From NCBI RefSeq assembly GCF_022760965.1, contig NZ_JAKVIJ010000014.1, positions 1 through 64,000 on the forward strand: 64,000 nt of DNA, written 5' to 3'. Shown here piece after piece: positions 16,213 through 26,040 of the stretch. The notes below the pieces were generated by a model, which was not told where the DNA came from, made no database searches, and saw only the letters and a list, made by a program, of their open reading frames with translations. The stretch is from Simplicispira sedimenti. Lineage in GTDB: Bacteria; Pseudomonadota; Gammaproteobacteria; Burkholderiales; Burkholderiaceae_C. Each line of letters starts with the position of its first letter. Position 1 is the first letter of the stretch. Position numbers and translations under genes: made by a program.

Positions 16213-17706
16213 TCAGGAAGCCAGCGAACGCATGATGGCGTCTGCGCACAGCGACATCAGACCACCGGGCAAGATGCCCAGAATGAGCACCAGCGCACCG
16301 TTGAGCGTGAGAACCATCCGCACGTCCAGCGGCGCAGACACAGTGGTGGCGGTCAGTGGCTCATCAAAGTACATGACCTTGACCACACGCAGATAGTAGA
16401 AGGCGCCAATCAAGGACATCAGTACGGCAAACACGGCCATGGCGATATATGCCGTCTGGCCCGAGGCCAGCAGGGCCTGCAGGACCGCCAGCTTGGCATA
16501 GAAGCCCACCAAGGGCGGGATGCCGGCCAGCGAGAACAGGCACACCGCCAGCACGCCGGCATACAGCGGGCTGCGCTGGTTCAGGCCAGCCATGTCAGCA
16601 ATCTCATCGCTCTCGAAGCCCTCGCGCGCCAGCAGCAGGATCACGCCGAAGGTGGCCAGCGTCGTCAGCACATAGGTGACGATGTAGAACATCGACGCGG
16701 CATAGGCGGCTTCAGCCGTGGAAGCGTCCACGTGCCCACTGACGACACCCGACATCAGGCCCAGCAGCACGAAACCCATTTGTGCAATGGTGGAGTAGGC
16801 CAGCATGCGCTTGAGATTGGTCTGTGCGATGGCCGCCAGGTTGCCCACCAGCAACGAGCCAATGGCCAGCACAGCCAGCATCTGTTGCCAATCCCGGGCC
16901 AGCGGCAGCAGGCCATCGACCAACAGACGAATCACGATGGCAAAGGCGGCGAACTTGGGCGCACCAGCAATCATCAGCGTAACGGCCGTGGGGGCGCCCT
17001 GGTACACGTCAGGTACCCACATATGGAAAGGCACTGCACCCAGCTTGAACGCAAGCCCGGCCACGATGAAGACCACGCCGAACACCAGCACCTGGTGACG
17101 CAGCTGGCCAGAATCGATGGCCTTGAAGACTTCGCCGATATCCAGCGAGCCCGTCGCACCGTATAACATGGACAGGCCATACAGCAGGAAGCCGCTGGCC
17201 ATGGCACCCAGCACAAAGTACTTCATGGCAGCCTCGGTGGCCACGGCATTGTCTCGGCGCATGCCCACCAGCGCATAGCCGGAGAGCGTGAGCAGCTCCA
17301 GACCCAGGTAAATGATCAGGAAGTTGTTGCCACCGATCATGATGAACATGCCCAGCAGCGAGAACATGGCCAGCACAAACATCTCGCCACCGCGCAGCAT
17401 GCTGCGATCGGCGGCATAGGGGCGGCTGTACACCAGGGTCACCATCATGGCCACCGTGGCAAAGCACTTGAGCCAGTTGCCCATGGCATCGCTCACCACC
17501 ATGTTGCCAAAGCCGTAGAAGGTGTTGCCACTGCTGGCATACACGCCCTGCAGCACGGCCACCACCGCCAGTGTGAGCATGCTCAGCACGTAGGTTGCCG
17601 TGCGCTGCGGGCTCTTCACGCCCAGGTCCACCAGCGCGATCACGCAGGTCATGACCAGCAGAACGATCTCCGGGTAAATCGCCAGCCAACTGATGTTGTC
17701 AATCAT
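16213..17706 (-). CDS. nuoN: NADH-quinone oxidoreductase subunit N
   Basis: A 497-residue antiporter-like membrane subunit of complex I, with about 14 helices. The proton-channel motifs are present: the conserved lysine region in helix 7-8 (LAFKLGAVPFHMWVPDVYQGAPT) and FASELLTLSGYALV-like glutamate segment in helix 5 (LGLELLTLSGYALVGMRR). It is one of three Mrp-like proton pumping subunits with NuoL and NuoM. The gene is last of the nuoA-N run, 24 bp after nuoM, and precedes the DUF2818 gene. Confidence 0.97.
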   Translation of the reverse strand: MIDNISWLAIYPEIVLLVMTCVIALVDLGVKSPQRTATYVLSMLTLAVVAVLQGVYASSGNTFYGFGNMVVSDAMGNWLKCFATVAMMVTLVYSRPYAADRSMLRGGEMFVLAMFSLLGMFIMIGGNNFLIIYLGLELLTLSGYALVGMRRDNAVATEAAMKYFVLGAMASGFLLYGLSMLYGATGSLDIGEVFKAIDSGQLRHQVLVFGVVFIVAGLAFKLGAVPFHMWVPDVYQGAPTAVTLMIAGAPKFAAFAIVIRLLVDGLLPLARDWQQMLAVLAIGSLLVGNLAAIAQTNLKRMLAYSTIAQMGFVLLGLMSGVVSGHVDASTAEAAYAASMFYIVTYVLTTLATFGVILLLAREGFESDEIADMAGLNQRSPLYAGVLAVCLFSLAGIPPLVGFYAKLAVLQALLASGQTAYIAMAVFAVLMSLIGAFYYLRVVKVMYFDEPLTATTVSAPLDVRMVLTLNGALVLILGILPGGLMSLCADAIMRSLAS

Positions 17707-17730
17707 CTCGGGTCTCTCTGTTCGGTCAGG

Positions 17731-19206
17731 TCAGTTCAGCTTGCTCAAGGCCACATGGCGCAGCAGTTCGGCCACGGATGCATCCATCACGTCCGTGAAC
17801 GGGCGTGGGTACAGGCCCATGTACAGCACGGCAATGGCGAGCAGCGCCATGACGAAGAATTCACGGCTGCCGATGTCGAGCAAGGCACGGACGTTGGCGT
17901 TGCCCACCGGGCCCAGGTACACGCGCTTGAACATCCACAGGCTGTAGGCAGCGCCCCAGATCAAGGCCGTGGAAGCCAGCAGGCCCACCCAGAAGTTGGC
18001 CTGCACGGCACCCAGGATCACCATCCACTCGCCCACGAAACCGGCCGTTCCCGGCAGGCCGCAGTTGGCCATGGTGAACAACAACACGTAGGCAGAGAAC
18101 TTGGGCATGGTGTTGACCACGCCACCGTAGGCAGCAATGTCACGCGAATGCACGCGGTCGTAGAGCACGCCGATGGAAAGGAACATGGCCGCCGAGACAA
18201 AGCCGTGCGCAATCATCTGCACGATGCCGCCGGACACACCCAGGCCGTTGAAGATGAAGAAGCCCAGGGTCACAAAACCCATGTGCGCCACCGACGAGTA
18301 GGCCACCAGCTTCTTCATGTCCTTCTGGACCATGGCGACCAGGCCCACGTAGATCACGGCGATGAGCGACAGGGCAATCATCAGCCATGCCCATTCACGC
18401 GAGGCGTCGGGTGCAATGGGCAGCGAGAAGCGCAGGAAGCCGTAGGCACCCAGCTTCAGCATGATGGCCGCCAGCACCGCAGAACCACCCGTGGGCGCTT
18501 CGACGTGCACGTCGGGCAGCCACGTGTGCACAGGCCACATGGGCACCTTGACGGCAAAGGCCGCAAAGAAGGCAAAGAACAGCAGCGTTTGCGCCGTGCG
18601 GCTCAGTGGCAGCTGGTGCCAGGTGGCAATGTCGAAACTGCCGCTGGACTGGTTGTACAGGTAGATCAACGCCACCAGCATGAGCAGCGAGCCCAGCAAG
18701 GTGTAGAGGAAGAACTTGAAGGCGGCATAGATCTTGTTCGGCCCCCCCCAGATACCGATGATCAGGTACATGGGGATCAGGGTGGCCTCGAAGAACACGT
18801 AGAACAGCATGCCGTCGAGGGATGCGAACACACCGATCATCAGCCCCGACAGGATCAGGAAGGCGCCCATGTACTGATACACGCGCTCGGTGATGGATTC
18901 CCACGACGCAATCACCACGATCACCGTGATAAATGCCGTGAGCGGCACGAACCAGAACGAGATGCCATCCACACCGAGGTGATAGTGGATATTGAAGCCC
19001 TCAATCCACACGGCCTTCTCGACGAACTGCATCGCCGCAGTGCCCAGCTTGAAGCCTTCATAAAGCGGCAAGGTCACAGCAAACCCGATCAGAGCACCGA
19101 TCAGGGCCAGCCAGCGGACAGCGCCCGCATGCTTGTCACTGCCAAAGGCCAGCAACAGCGCACCGAACGCGATAGGCGTCCAGATAGCAAGACTCAACAA
19201 ACCCAT
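17731..19206 (-). CDS. nuoM: NADH-quinone oxidoreductase subunit M
   Basis: A 491-residue complex I subunit of the Mrp antiporter fold. Conserved points are the helix-5 glutamate in FEATLIPMYLIIGIWGG, the channel region AVKVPMWPVHTWLPDVHVEAPTGGSAVLAAIMLKLG-like stretch around residues 220-255, and the KKLVAYSSVAHMGFVTLG motif. It pumps protons together with NuoL and NuoN. Start at 19206 gives the usual MGLLSLAIWTP. It follows nuoL by 13 bp. Confidence 0.97.
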   Translation of the reverse strand: MGLLSLAIWTPIAFGALLLAFGSDKHAGAVRWLALIGALIGFAVTLPLYEGFKLGTAAMQFVEKAVWIEGFNIHYHLGVDGISFWFVPLTAFITVIVVIASWESITERVYQYMGAFLILSGLMIGVFASLDGMLFYVFFEATLIPMYLIIGIWGGPNKIYAAFKFFLYTLLGSLLMLVALIYLYNQSSGSFDIATWHQLPLSRTAQTLLFFAFFAAFAVKVPMWPVHTWLPDVHVEAPTGGSAVLAAIMLKLGAYGFLRFSLPIAPDASREWAWLMIALSLIAVIYVGLVAMVQKDMKKLVAYSSVAHMGFVTLGFFIFNGLGVSGGIVQMIAHGFVSAAMFLSIGVLYDRVHSRDIAAYGGVVNTMPKFSAYVLLFTMANCGLPGTAGFVGEWMVILGAVQANFWVGLLASTALIWGAAYSLWMFKRVYLGPVGNANVRALLDIGSREFFVMALLAIAVLYMGLYPRPFTDVMDASVAELLRHVALSKLN

Positions 19207-19219
19207 TTTTGTTGTTCTC

Positions 19220-21256
19220 CTACTTGTTGAGCAAGACGAAGTACGTCATGAGCACGAAGATGCCCAGGATCATCACCAGCGCGTAGTGGAAGACGTAACC
19301 CGTCTGCACCTTGCGCACCAGACCGGCAACCCAGCCCACGATCTTCCAGGAACCATTGACCAGCGTGCCGTCGATCACGGCCTGGTCGCCACCCTTCCAG
19401 AGCCCCACGCCCAGCGCACGGGCACCACGGGCAATCACGTTCTCGTTGAACCAGTCCATGTAGTACTTGTTTTCAAGCAACGTGTGCAGCGGCTGGAACA
19501 TGCGCTGGATAGCCGCAGGCAACGCTGGATTGACCATGTACATGTAGTACGAAGCAGCCACGCCCGCGACCGCAAGCCAGAAAGGCAGCGTCTGCAGACC
19601 ATGCAAGGCCATGGCCACCGGGCCGTGGAAGATTTCTGCCAACTTGGCCATGGCCGGATGCCGCACCGCATCGACAAAGATCACGTCCTTGAAGAAATCA
19701 CCAAACAGCATGGGCTGGATGGTCATGTAGCCGATCACGACCGAGGGAATGGCCAACAGGACCAGTGGCACTGTCACCACCCAGGGCGACTCATGCGGAG
19801 CATGGTGGTCATCATGGCCGTGGTGGCCATGGTCGTCATGGTGGTGCGCATCGGGGTTCTGGTCATAGCGCTCCTTGCCATGGAAGACCAGGAAGTACAT
19901 GCGGAACGAATAGAAGGCGGTGATGAACACACCTGCCAGCACCGCAAAATGCGCAAACCCGGCCGCCGGCAACTGGCTGAAATGCACAGCCTCGATGATG
20001 CTGTCCTTGGAGTAAAAGCCCGAGAACAGCGGCGTACCGATCAGGGCCAGCGAACCCAGCAGCGACGTGATCCAGGTGATGGGCATGTATTTGCGCACCC
20101 CACCCATCCAACGGATGTCCTGGTTGTGGTGCATGCCCATGATCACCGAGCCAGCGCCCAGGAACAACAGCGCCTTGAAGAACGCGTGGGTCATCAGGTG
20201 GAACACTGCCACCGAGTAGGCCGATGCACCCAGAGCCACCGTCATGTAACCCAACTGCGAGAGCGTGGAGTACGCCACCACGCGCTTGATGTCGTTCTGG
20301 ATGATGCCCAGAAAGCCCATGAACAACGCGGTGATGGAACCAATGACCAGAATGAAGTTCAGAGCAGCATCCGACAGCTCAAACAGCGGCGACATGCGCG
20401 CCACCATGAAGATGCCGGCCGTCACCATGGTGGCGGCGTGGATCAGCGCAGAAATAGGCGTGGGGCCTTCCATCGAATCGGGCAGCCAGACATGCAGCGG
20501 GAACTGCGCCGACTTGCCCATGGCGCCGATGAACAGGCAGATGCAGATCACGGTGATGAGCATGACGTCCTGGCCCATCACGTACCAAGGGAACTCGATC
20601 ATCCCCAACTGCGTGGCCTTGGCAAAGACCTCGCCGTAGTTCAGTGTGCCAGTGTAGGCTGCAATCAGGCCGATGCCCAGGATGAAGCCGAAGTCACCTA
20701 CACGGTTGACCAGAAAGGCCTTCATGTTGGCGAAGATGGCCGTGGGCTTGTTGAACCAGAAGCCGATCAGCAAATAGGACACCAAGCCCACTGCCTCCCA
20801 GCCGAAGAACAACTGCAGCAGATTGTTGCTCATGACGAGCATGAGCATGGAGAAGGTGAACAGAGAGATGTAGGCAAAGAAGCGGTTGTAGCCTTCGTCC
20901 TCTTCCATGTAGCCGATGGTGTAGATGTGCACCATGAGCGACACGAAGGTGACCACGCACATCATCATGGCGGTAAGGCTGTCGATCAAAAAGCCCACCT
21001 CCATCTTGAGTCCGCCGACCACCATCCAGGTGTAGATGGTCTCGTTGAAACGCGCGCCATCCACGGCCACGCTCTTGAGCGTCATTGCCGACAGGATGAA
21101 GGCGACCAGCACCCCGAGGATGGTAAGACTGTGGCTCAGGCGGCGACCGATCCAGTTGCCGCCGAAGGTCGTGCCGAAGATGCCCGCCAGCGCGGCGCCC
21201 ACCAGTGGCGCGAGCGGAACGGCCAGGAGCGTTGAAGCAGAAAGGGTTTGACTCAT
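19220..21256 (-). CDS. nuoL: NADH-quinone oxidoreductase subunit L
   Basis: A 678-residue subunit, the largest proton-pumping antiporter-like part of complex I with the long lateral C-terminal helix. Visible motifs are the helix-5 glutamate in FGWEAVGLVSYLLIGFW, the channel segment SAQFPLHVWLPDSMEGPTPISALIHAATMVTAG around residue 250, and VVAYSTLSQLGYMTVALG. Residues about 463-487 form a loop with around twelve His and several Asp, a possible metal-binding stretch (see findings). The start at 21256 (MSQTLSAS) is preferred to an upstream ATG in the nuoK-nuoL gap. Gap to nuoK is 26 bp. Confidence 0.97.
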   Translation of the reverse strand: MSQTLSASTLLAVPLAPLVGAALAGIFGTTFGGNWIGRRLSHSLTILGVLVAFILSAMTLKSVAVDGARFNETIYTWMVVGGLKMEVGFLIDSLTAMMMCVVTFVSLMVHIYTIGYMEEDEGYNRFFAYISLFTFSMLMLVMSNNLLQLFFGWEAVGLVSYLLIGFWFNKPTAIFANMKAFLVNRVGDFGFILGIGLIAAYTGTLNYGEVFAKATQLGMIEFPWYVMGQDVMLITVICICLFIGAMGKSAQFPLHVWLPDSMEGPTPISALIHAATMVTAGIFMVARMSPLFELSDAALNFILVIGSITALFMGFLGIIQNDIKRVVAYSTLSQLGYMTVALGASAYSVAVFHLMTHAFFKALLFLGAGSVIMGMHHNQDIRWMGGVRKYMPITWITSLLGSLALIGTPLFSGFYSKDSIIEAVHFSQLPAAGFAHFAVLAGVFITAFYSFRMYFLVFHGKERYDQNPDAHHHDDHGHHGHDDHHAPHESPWVVTVPLVLLAIPSVVIGYMTIQPMLFGDFFKDVIFVDAVRHPAMAKLAEIFHGPVAMALHGLQTLPFWLAVAGVAASYYMYMVNPALPAAIQRMFQPLHTLLENKYYMDWFNENVIARGARALGVGLWKGGDQAVIDGTLVNGSWKIVGWVAGLVRKVQTGYVFHYALVMILGIFVLMTYFVLLNK

Positions 21257-21282
21257 TGTGGAGAACCTTGGCTTTCGGAGAC

Positions 21283-21591
21283 TCAACCCTGGAGGGTGTC
21301 GAGGGATTCCGCGTCGATGTTGGCCTTGTTGCGGAACAGCAGCACCAGGATGGCCAGACCAATGGCCGACTCAGCCGCCGCCACGGTCAGGATGAAGAAC
21401 ACGAACACCTGTCCGTGCATATCACCCAGGTAATGCGAGAAGGCTACGAAGTTCATGTTGACGGCCAACAGCATCAGTTCAATGGCCATCAGCAACACAA
21501 TGAGGTTGCGGCGATTCATGAAAATGCCGACCACGGCCAGGGCGAACAGCATGGCGCCCAGCGTCAGAAAATGTCCCAGTGTGGGCGTCAT
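21283..21591 (-). CDS. nuoK: NADH-quinone oxidoreductase subunit K
   Basis: A 102-residue subunit with three membrane helices, of normal length. The conserved intramembrane glutamates of the E-channel are in LMAIELMLLAVNMNF and VAAAESAIGLAILVLLFR. It overlaps the end of nuoJ by four bases (ATGA), so translation is coupled. Confidence 0.97.
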   Translation of the reverse strand: MTPTLGHFLTLGAMLFALAVVGIFMNRRNLIVLLMAIELMLLAVNMNFVAFSHYLGDMHGQVFVFFILTVAAAESAIGLAILVLLFRNKANIDAESLDTLQG

Positions 21592-22253
21592 GCTTTCTTC
21601 TCCTCGGCATTGGCGGCTGGCTCAGGTACCGGAGCCTGGCGTGTGGCAGCCATCTTGACGACCGTCAGACGGTCCGCGGCACGCACATGCACCTGCTGCG
21701 ACGGATTGATGGTCTTGGTGTCTTTGCGGGTACGCAGGGTCAGGGCAATGGCAGCAATCATGGCCACCAAAAGGATGACGGCAGCGATTTCCACCGGATA
21801 GAGGTACTTGGTGTACATCAGCTCACCCAGGGCCTTGGCATTGGAAACCACGACCGGTTGGCCCGCCGCATCCAGCACAGCGGCCACGGCCTTGGGCTCC
21901 TCCATGCCACGGAAGCCGCCCATAAGCACTGCCGCCATTTCCAGGGCAACGAGTGCACCAATGGTGGCGGCCAGCGGGAAATGCTTCCAGAAACCCTGGC
22001 GCATGCCCTCGACATCCACGTCAAGCATCATCACCACGAAGAGGAACAGCACCATCACCGCACCCAGGTACACCAGCACCAGGGCAATGGCAAGAAACTC
22101 TGCCTTGAGCAGCAGCCACAGGCCTGAAGCCTGGGAAAAAGCCAGCATGAGGTGCAGCACCGCGTGCACCGGGTTGCGGGCGCTGATGACCCGGAAGGCT
22201 GCGTACAGCAGCACGACCGAGAACAGATAGAAAAAACCAGTCTTGGCGTCCAT
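21588..22253 (-). CDS. nuoJ: NADH-quinone oxidoreductase subunit J
   Basis: A 221-residue five-helix subunit of the complex I membrane arm. The family patterns ARNPVHAVLHLMLAF and VLVYLGAVMVLFLFVVMMLDV (third helix with a pi-bulge in the family) are present. The C-terminal 40 residues after the last helix (around LRTRKDTKTINPSQQ) are a soluble Ala/Pro-rich tail typical of betaproteobacterial NuoJ. Starts 29 bp after nuoI. Confidence 0.96.
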   Translation of the reverse strand: MDAKTGFFYLFSVVLLYAAFRVISARNPVHAVLHLMLAFSQASGLWLLLKAEFLAIALVLVYLGAVMVLFLFVVMMLDVDVEGMRQGFWKHFPLAATIGALVALEMAAVLMGGFRGMEEPKAVAAVLDAAGQPVVVSNAKALGELMYTKYLYPVEIAAVILLVAMIAAIALTLRTRKDTKTINPSQQVHVRAADRLTVVKMAATRQAPVPEPAANAEEKKA

Positions 22254-22282
22254 GAATCGGTTCTTTGTAGTGGTCTGCCGCG

Positions 22283-22792
22283 TCAGCGGTACTGGGCGTC
22301 CGCAGCCTTGGCGGCAGCGATGTCGCCTTCGAAGCGGTCTCCCACGGCCAGCAGCATTTCCTTGGTGAAGTAAAGGTCGCCGCGCTTTTCGCCGTGGTAT
22401 TCAAAGATGGAGGTCTCCACGATGGAGTCCACCGGGCAGCTTTCTTCGCAAAAACCGCAGAAAATGCACTTGGTCAGGTCGATGTCATAGCGCGTGGTGC
22501 GACGTGTGCCGTCCTCGCGCACATCCGACTCGATGGTGATGGCCATCGCGGGGCACACGGCCTCGCACAGCTTGCAGGCGATGCAACGCTCTTCGCCGTT
22601 TTCATAGCGGCGCAGGGCGTGCAACCCCCGAAAACGGGGCGACAGCGGTGTTTTTTCCTCAGGGTACTGGACGGTAACCTTGCGGCGCAGGGCGTAGCGC
22701 CCGGTCAGGGACATGCCCTTGACCAGCTCGACCAGCAGAAAGCTCTTGACGAAATCGCGGAGCGAAAAAGAAGCAGCAGCAACGGAAGCCAT
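22283..22792 (-). CDS. nuoI: NADH-quinone oxidoreductase subunit I
   Basis: A 169-residue ferredoxin-like subunit holding clusters N6a and N6b. Both 4Fe-4S motifs are complete: CIACKLCEAVCP and CIFCGFCEESCP. The N-terminal amphipathic segment (FSLRDFVKSFLLVELVKGM) is the helix that lies on the membrane. It passes electrons from NuoG toward NuoB. The gene follows nuoH by 15 bp. Confidence 0.97.
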   Translation of the reverse strand: MASVAAASFSLRDFVKSFLLVELVKGMSLTGRYALRRKVTVQYPEEKTPLSPRFRGLHALRRYENGEERCIACKLCEAVCPAMAITIESDVREDGTRRTTRYDIDLTKCIFCGFCEESCPVDSIVETSIFEYHGEKRGDLYFTKEMLLAVGDRFEGDIAAAKAADAQYR

Positions 22793-22807
22793 GGGTATGT
22801 CCCCGCC

Positions 22808-23884
22808 TTATTTCCAGATATTCCACGGCGAGAGCAACCAGCCCCCGACGATCAGCAGCCACACCAGGGTGACCGGAATGAAGATCTTCCAGCCCAGACG
22901 CATGATCTGGTCATAGCGGAACCGGGGGAAGGTGGCCCGGATCCAGATGAACATGGAGATCATCACAAAGGTCTTGATGCCCAGCCAGATCCAGCCTGGG
23001 ATGAAGTCCAGTGCTGCGACAGGAGCCTGCCAGCCACCAAAGAACATCAGCACGGCCAGAATCGACACCAGCCACATGCTTGCGTACTCGGCCAGGAAGA
23101 AGATGGCAAAGCCCATGCCCGAATACTCGACCATGTGACCGGCGACGATCTCGGCCTCGCCTTCCACCACGTCGAAGGGATGGCGGTTGGTCTCCGCCAC
23201 TGCCGAAATCATGTACACCACGCAGATGGGCAGCAGCGGCAGCCAGTTCCAGGACAGGAAGGACAGCCCCATGTTGGCAGCCATGCCACGCGTCTGGCTC
23301 AGCACAATCTCGGTCAGGTTCATGCTGCCCGTGACCATGATGACCACCAGGAAGCAGAAGCCCATGGCGATTTCATAGCTCACCATCTGGGCCGAAGCAC
23401 GCAGTGCACCCAGGAAGGCGTACTTGGAGTTGGAGGCCCAACCTGCAATGATCACACCATAGACCTCGATCGAGGTGATGGCCATCAACAGCAGCAGACC
23501 CGCGTTGACGTTGGCCAGTGCCAGCTCAGGGCCGAAGGGGATGACCACCCAAGCCGCCAGAGCGGGCATGATGGCCATGACGGGCCCGAGAATGAACAGG
23601 CCCTTGGAGGCTGCACTGGGCTGGATGATTTCCTTGGTCAGCAGCTTGAGCGCATCGGCAATGGGCTGCAGCAGACCGAACGGGCCAACGCGGTTGGGGC
23701 CATGGCGCACCTGCATGAAGCCCAGAAGCTTGCGCTCCCACAGCGTGATGTAAGCCACGGCACCCATCAGGGGCAGAAGCACCACCACAATCTTGATGAG
23801 GTTCCAGATGACCGGCCAGGCCGCACCCGTCCACCATCCCTGGGCCAGCAGATTGAGGCCGAAGTTGTAGATTGCATCGATCAC
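22808..23884 (-). CDS. nuoH: NADH-quinone oxidoreductase subunit H
   Basis: A 358-residue eight-helix subunit that forms the quinone-binding cavity where the arms meet. Recognised by ERKLLGFMQVRHGPNRVGPFGLLQPIADALKL-type opening loop (residues ~50-80) and the acidic loop AEYSGMGFAIFFLAEY with AETNRHPFDVVEGEAEIVAGH. Its start overlaps the nuoG stop by four bases. All conserved acidic residues appear intact. Confidence 0.97.
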   Translation of the reverse strand: MIDAIYNFGLNLLAQGWWTGAAWPVIWNLIKIVVVLLPLMGAVAYITLWERKLLGFMQVRHGPNRVGPFGLLQPIADALKLLTKEIIQPSAASKGLFILGPVMAIMPALAAWVVIPFGPELALANVNAGLLLLMAITSIEVYGVIIAGWASNSKYAFLGALRASAQMVSYEIAMGFCFLVVIMVTGSMNLTEIVLSQTRGMAANMGLSFLSWNWLPLLPICVVYMISAVAETNRHPFDVVEGEAEIVAGHMVEYSGMGFAIFFLAEYASMWLVSILAVLMFFGGWQAPVAALDFIPGWIWLGIKTFVMISMFIWIRATFPRFRYDQIMRLGWKIFIPVTLVWLLIVGGWLLSPWNIWK

Positions 23885-26025
23885 GCTGCTACTCCTTCAC
23901 GGGCCAGGCGGGCATCGGTGGTCAATTGCAGAGAGGTCGCACGGCGCACCAGACCATCGAGCTGGTAGAGGGAAGCGACCGCCGGAGCGGGAACATCCAC
24001 CACTTGCACGGACTGGGGCATGCCGTCGGCCACGGCATTGCTCAGCAACCCTTGGGGAACATGGGATACCGAGCCGACAGCCGCACCGGTGGCGCGCCCC
24101 AGCACGTCTTGCGAAGTCTCGAAATCGAAACCCTGCAGACCCAGCAGATTGCCCAGCACACGCAGCACCTTCCAACCTGGGCGGGTCTCGCCCAGTGGAC
24201 GAACCACAGCGTGGAAGCTTTGCAGACGCCCTTCGGCATTCACGAAGCTGCCCGATGTTTCGGTGAACGGTGCAATGGGCAACAGCACATCGCTGAATTC
24301 GAGGTTGGTCTTGAAGGGACTCAGTGTCACCACCATTTCCACCTTGCCCAACGCAGCCACTGCCTGTGCACCAGCAGCACTGTCAAACTCCGGCTCGTTG
24401 TTCAACAGGAACAGACCCTTGATCTTGCCTTGCAACATTTGCGCAGCGTCCATTCCGCCTTCGCCAGGCAATGCTTGCATCCATTGTGCGCCCACAGTGT
24501 TGGCCGCCTCGGTCAGGAAGCCCACGGTGGCGTCGGCCTGCTGTGCAATCCAACCGGCCAAGGCCAGCAGCTCGCTGGCCTGGGCATGGTGAGCGGCTGC
24601 ATTACCGAGCAACACGGCCTTGTGTTCGCCGCGCAGCAACGCCTGGGCGATGGCACGGGCTGTGGGCTCGTCGGCACGACCTTGCGCCACAGGTGCGCTC
24701 ACACCCTTTTCCTGTGCCAAGGCAGCCGCCACGTCGGCCAGTGCTTGCAGCCATGCACCATGATTGGCCACCAGGGTCTGCGCCACAGGCATGGCCCAGT
24801 CACGTACCGCGTTGTCGATGGACAGCACCGTGCAACCCTTGCGCGCCGCCTGGCGGATGCGCTGGGCAAACAGCGGATGGTCCTTGCGCAGGTTGGAGCC
24901 CACGACCAGCACCGATTGCAGCTGCGACAGCGAGGCCACCGATCGGCCCAGCCAGCGCACGCCTTGCGGCTTGCGCAGATCAGCATGGCGCAGGCGGTAA
25001 TCCAGGTTGGGGCTGCCCAGTCCGCGCATCAGCGCGCCGGCAAGATACAACTCCTCGACCGTGCTGTGCGGGCTGACCAACGCACCCAGAGCGCCTGCAC
25101 CGTTTTCCTTGGTGATGCATTGCACACCATTGGCGATGTACTCCAGAGCGGTCTGCCAATCGACCTCGACCCACTGGCCACCCTGCTTGAGCATGGGCTT
25201 GGTCAGTCGCTCGGCACTGTCCAGGGCCTCGTAGGAGAAACGGTCTCGGTCGGCAATCCAGCATTCGTTGACGTCGTCATTCTCGAACGGCAGCACGCGC
25301 ATGACCTTGTGGTTTTTGACGTGCACGATCAGGTTGGCACCCGTGGAGTCGTGCGGGCTGACCGACTTGCGGCGCGACAACTCCCAGGTACGGGCGCTGT
25401 AGCGGAAGGGCTTGCTGGTGAGCGCGCCGACCGGACAGATGTCGATCATGTTGCCCGACAGCTCCGAGTCGATCGTGTCGTCCTTGACGGTGGTGATTTC
25501 GGCATGCTCGCCGCGATGCACCATGCCCAGTTCCATGACACCGGCAATTTCCTGACCGAAGCGCACACAACGGGTGCAATGGATGCAGCGGGTCATTTCC
25601 TGCATGGAAATGAGCGGGCTCACATCCTTGGGCTTGACCACGCGCTTTTCTTCTTCATAGCGTGTGGACGAAGCACCATAACCCACCGCAAGGTCCTGCA
25701 GCTGACACTCACCACCTTGGTCGCAAATGGGGCAGTCCAGCGGGTGATTGATGAGCAGGAATTCCATGACCGACTTCTGGGCATGGATGGCCTTGTCGCT
25801 CTTGGTGCGCACGATCATGCCTTGCGTCACGGGTGTGGCGCAGGCCGGCATGGGCTTGGGGGCTTTTTCAACCTCCACCAGGCACATGCGGCAGCTGGCG
25901 GCGATAGAAAGTTTCTTGTGGTAGCAGAAGTGCGGAATGTAGGTGCCCGCCTTTTCGGCCGCATGCATCACCATGCTGCCTTCGGCAACCTCCACCTTCT
26001 GCCCGTCCAGTTCGATTTCAACCAT
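23881..26025 (-). CDS. nuoG: NADH-quinone oxidoreductase subunit G
   Basis: A 714-residue iron-sulfur subunit of the peripheral arm. The N-terminal 2Fe-2S ferredoxin domain has CYHKKLSIAASCRMCLVE and the later cysteine CATP; the His-ligated 4Fe-4S site is in HPLDCPICDQGGECQLQD; another cluster is in CIHCTRCVRFGQEIAG. The remainder is the molybdopterin-oxidoreductase-like domain, here divergent in the last 250 residues as is normal for NuoG. It relays electrons from NuoF to NuoI. Start at 26025 is 15 bp after nuoF stop. Confidence 0.96.
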   Translation of the reverse strand: MVEIELDGQKVEVAEGSMVMHAAEKAGTYIPHFCYHKKLSIAASCRMCLVEVEKAPKPMPACATPVTQGMIVRTKSDKAIHAQKSVMEFLLINHPLDCPICDQGGECQLQDLAVGYGASSTRYEEEKRVVKPKDVSPLISMQEMTRCIHCTRCVRFGQEIAGVMELGMVHRGEHAEITTVKDDTIDSELSGNMIDICPVGALTSKPFRYSARTWELSRRKSVSPHDSTGANLIVHVKNHKVMRVLPFENDDVNECWIADRDRFSYEALDSAERLTKPMLKQGGQWVEVDWQTALEYIANGVQCITKENGAGALGALVSPHSTVEELYLAGALMRGLGSPNLDYRLRHADLRKPQGVRWLGRSVASLSQLQSVLVVGSNLRKDHPLFAQRIRQAARKGCTVLSIDNAVRDWAMPVAQTLVANHGAWLQALADVAAALAQEKGVSAPVAQGRADEPTARAIAQALLRGEHKAVLLGNAAAHHAQASELLALAGWIAQQADATVGFLTEAANTVGAQWMQALPGEGGMDAAQMLQGKIKGLFLLNNEPEFDSAAGAQAVAALGKVEMVVTLSPFKTNLEFSDVLLPIAPFTETSGSFVNAEGRLQSFHAVVRPLGETRPGWKVLRVLGNLLGLQGFDFETSQDVLGRATGAAVGSVSHVPQGLLSNAVADGMPQSVQVVDVPAPAVASLYQLDGLVRRATSLQLTTDARLAREGVAA

Positions 26026-26040
26026 ATGCTTTTCTCGCGA

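Noticed and set aside
19133..21235. 700-codon open frame on the plus strand opposite nuoL
   Set aside because: Antisense shadow; the composition (His, Asp, Gln, Arg rich) is typical of reversed hydrophobic codons and no start signal or family is visible.
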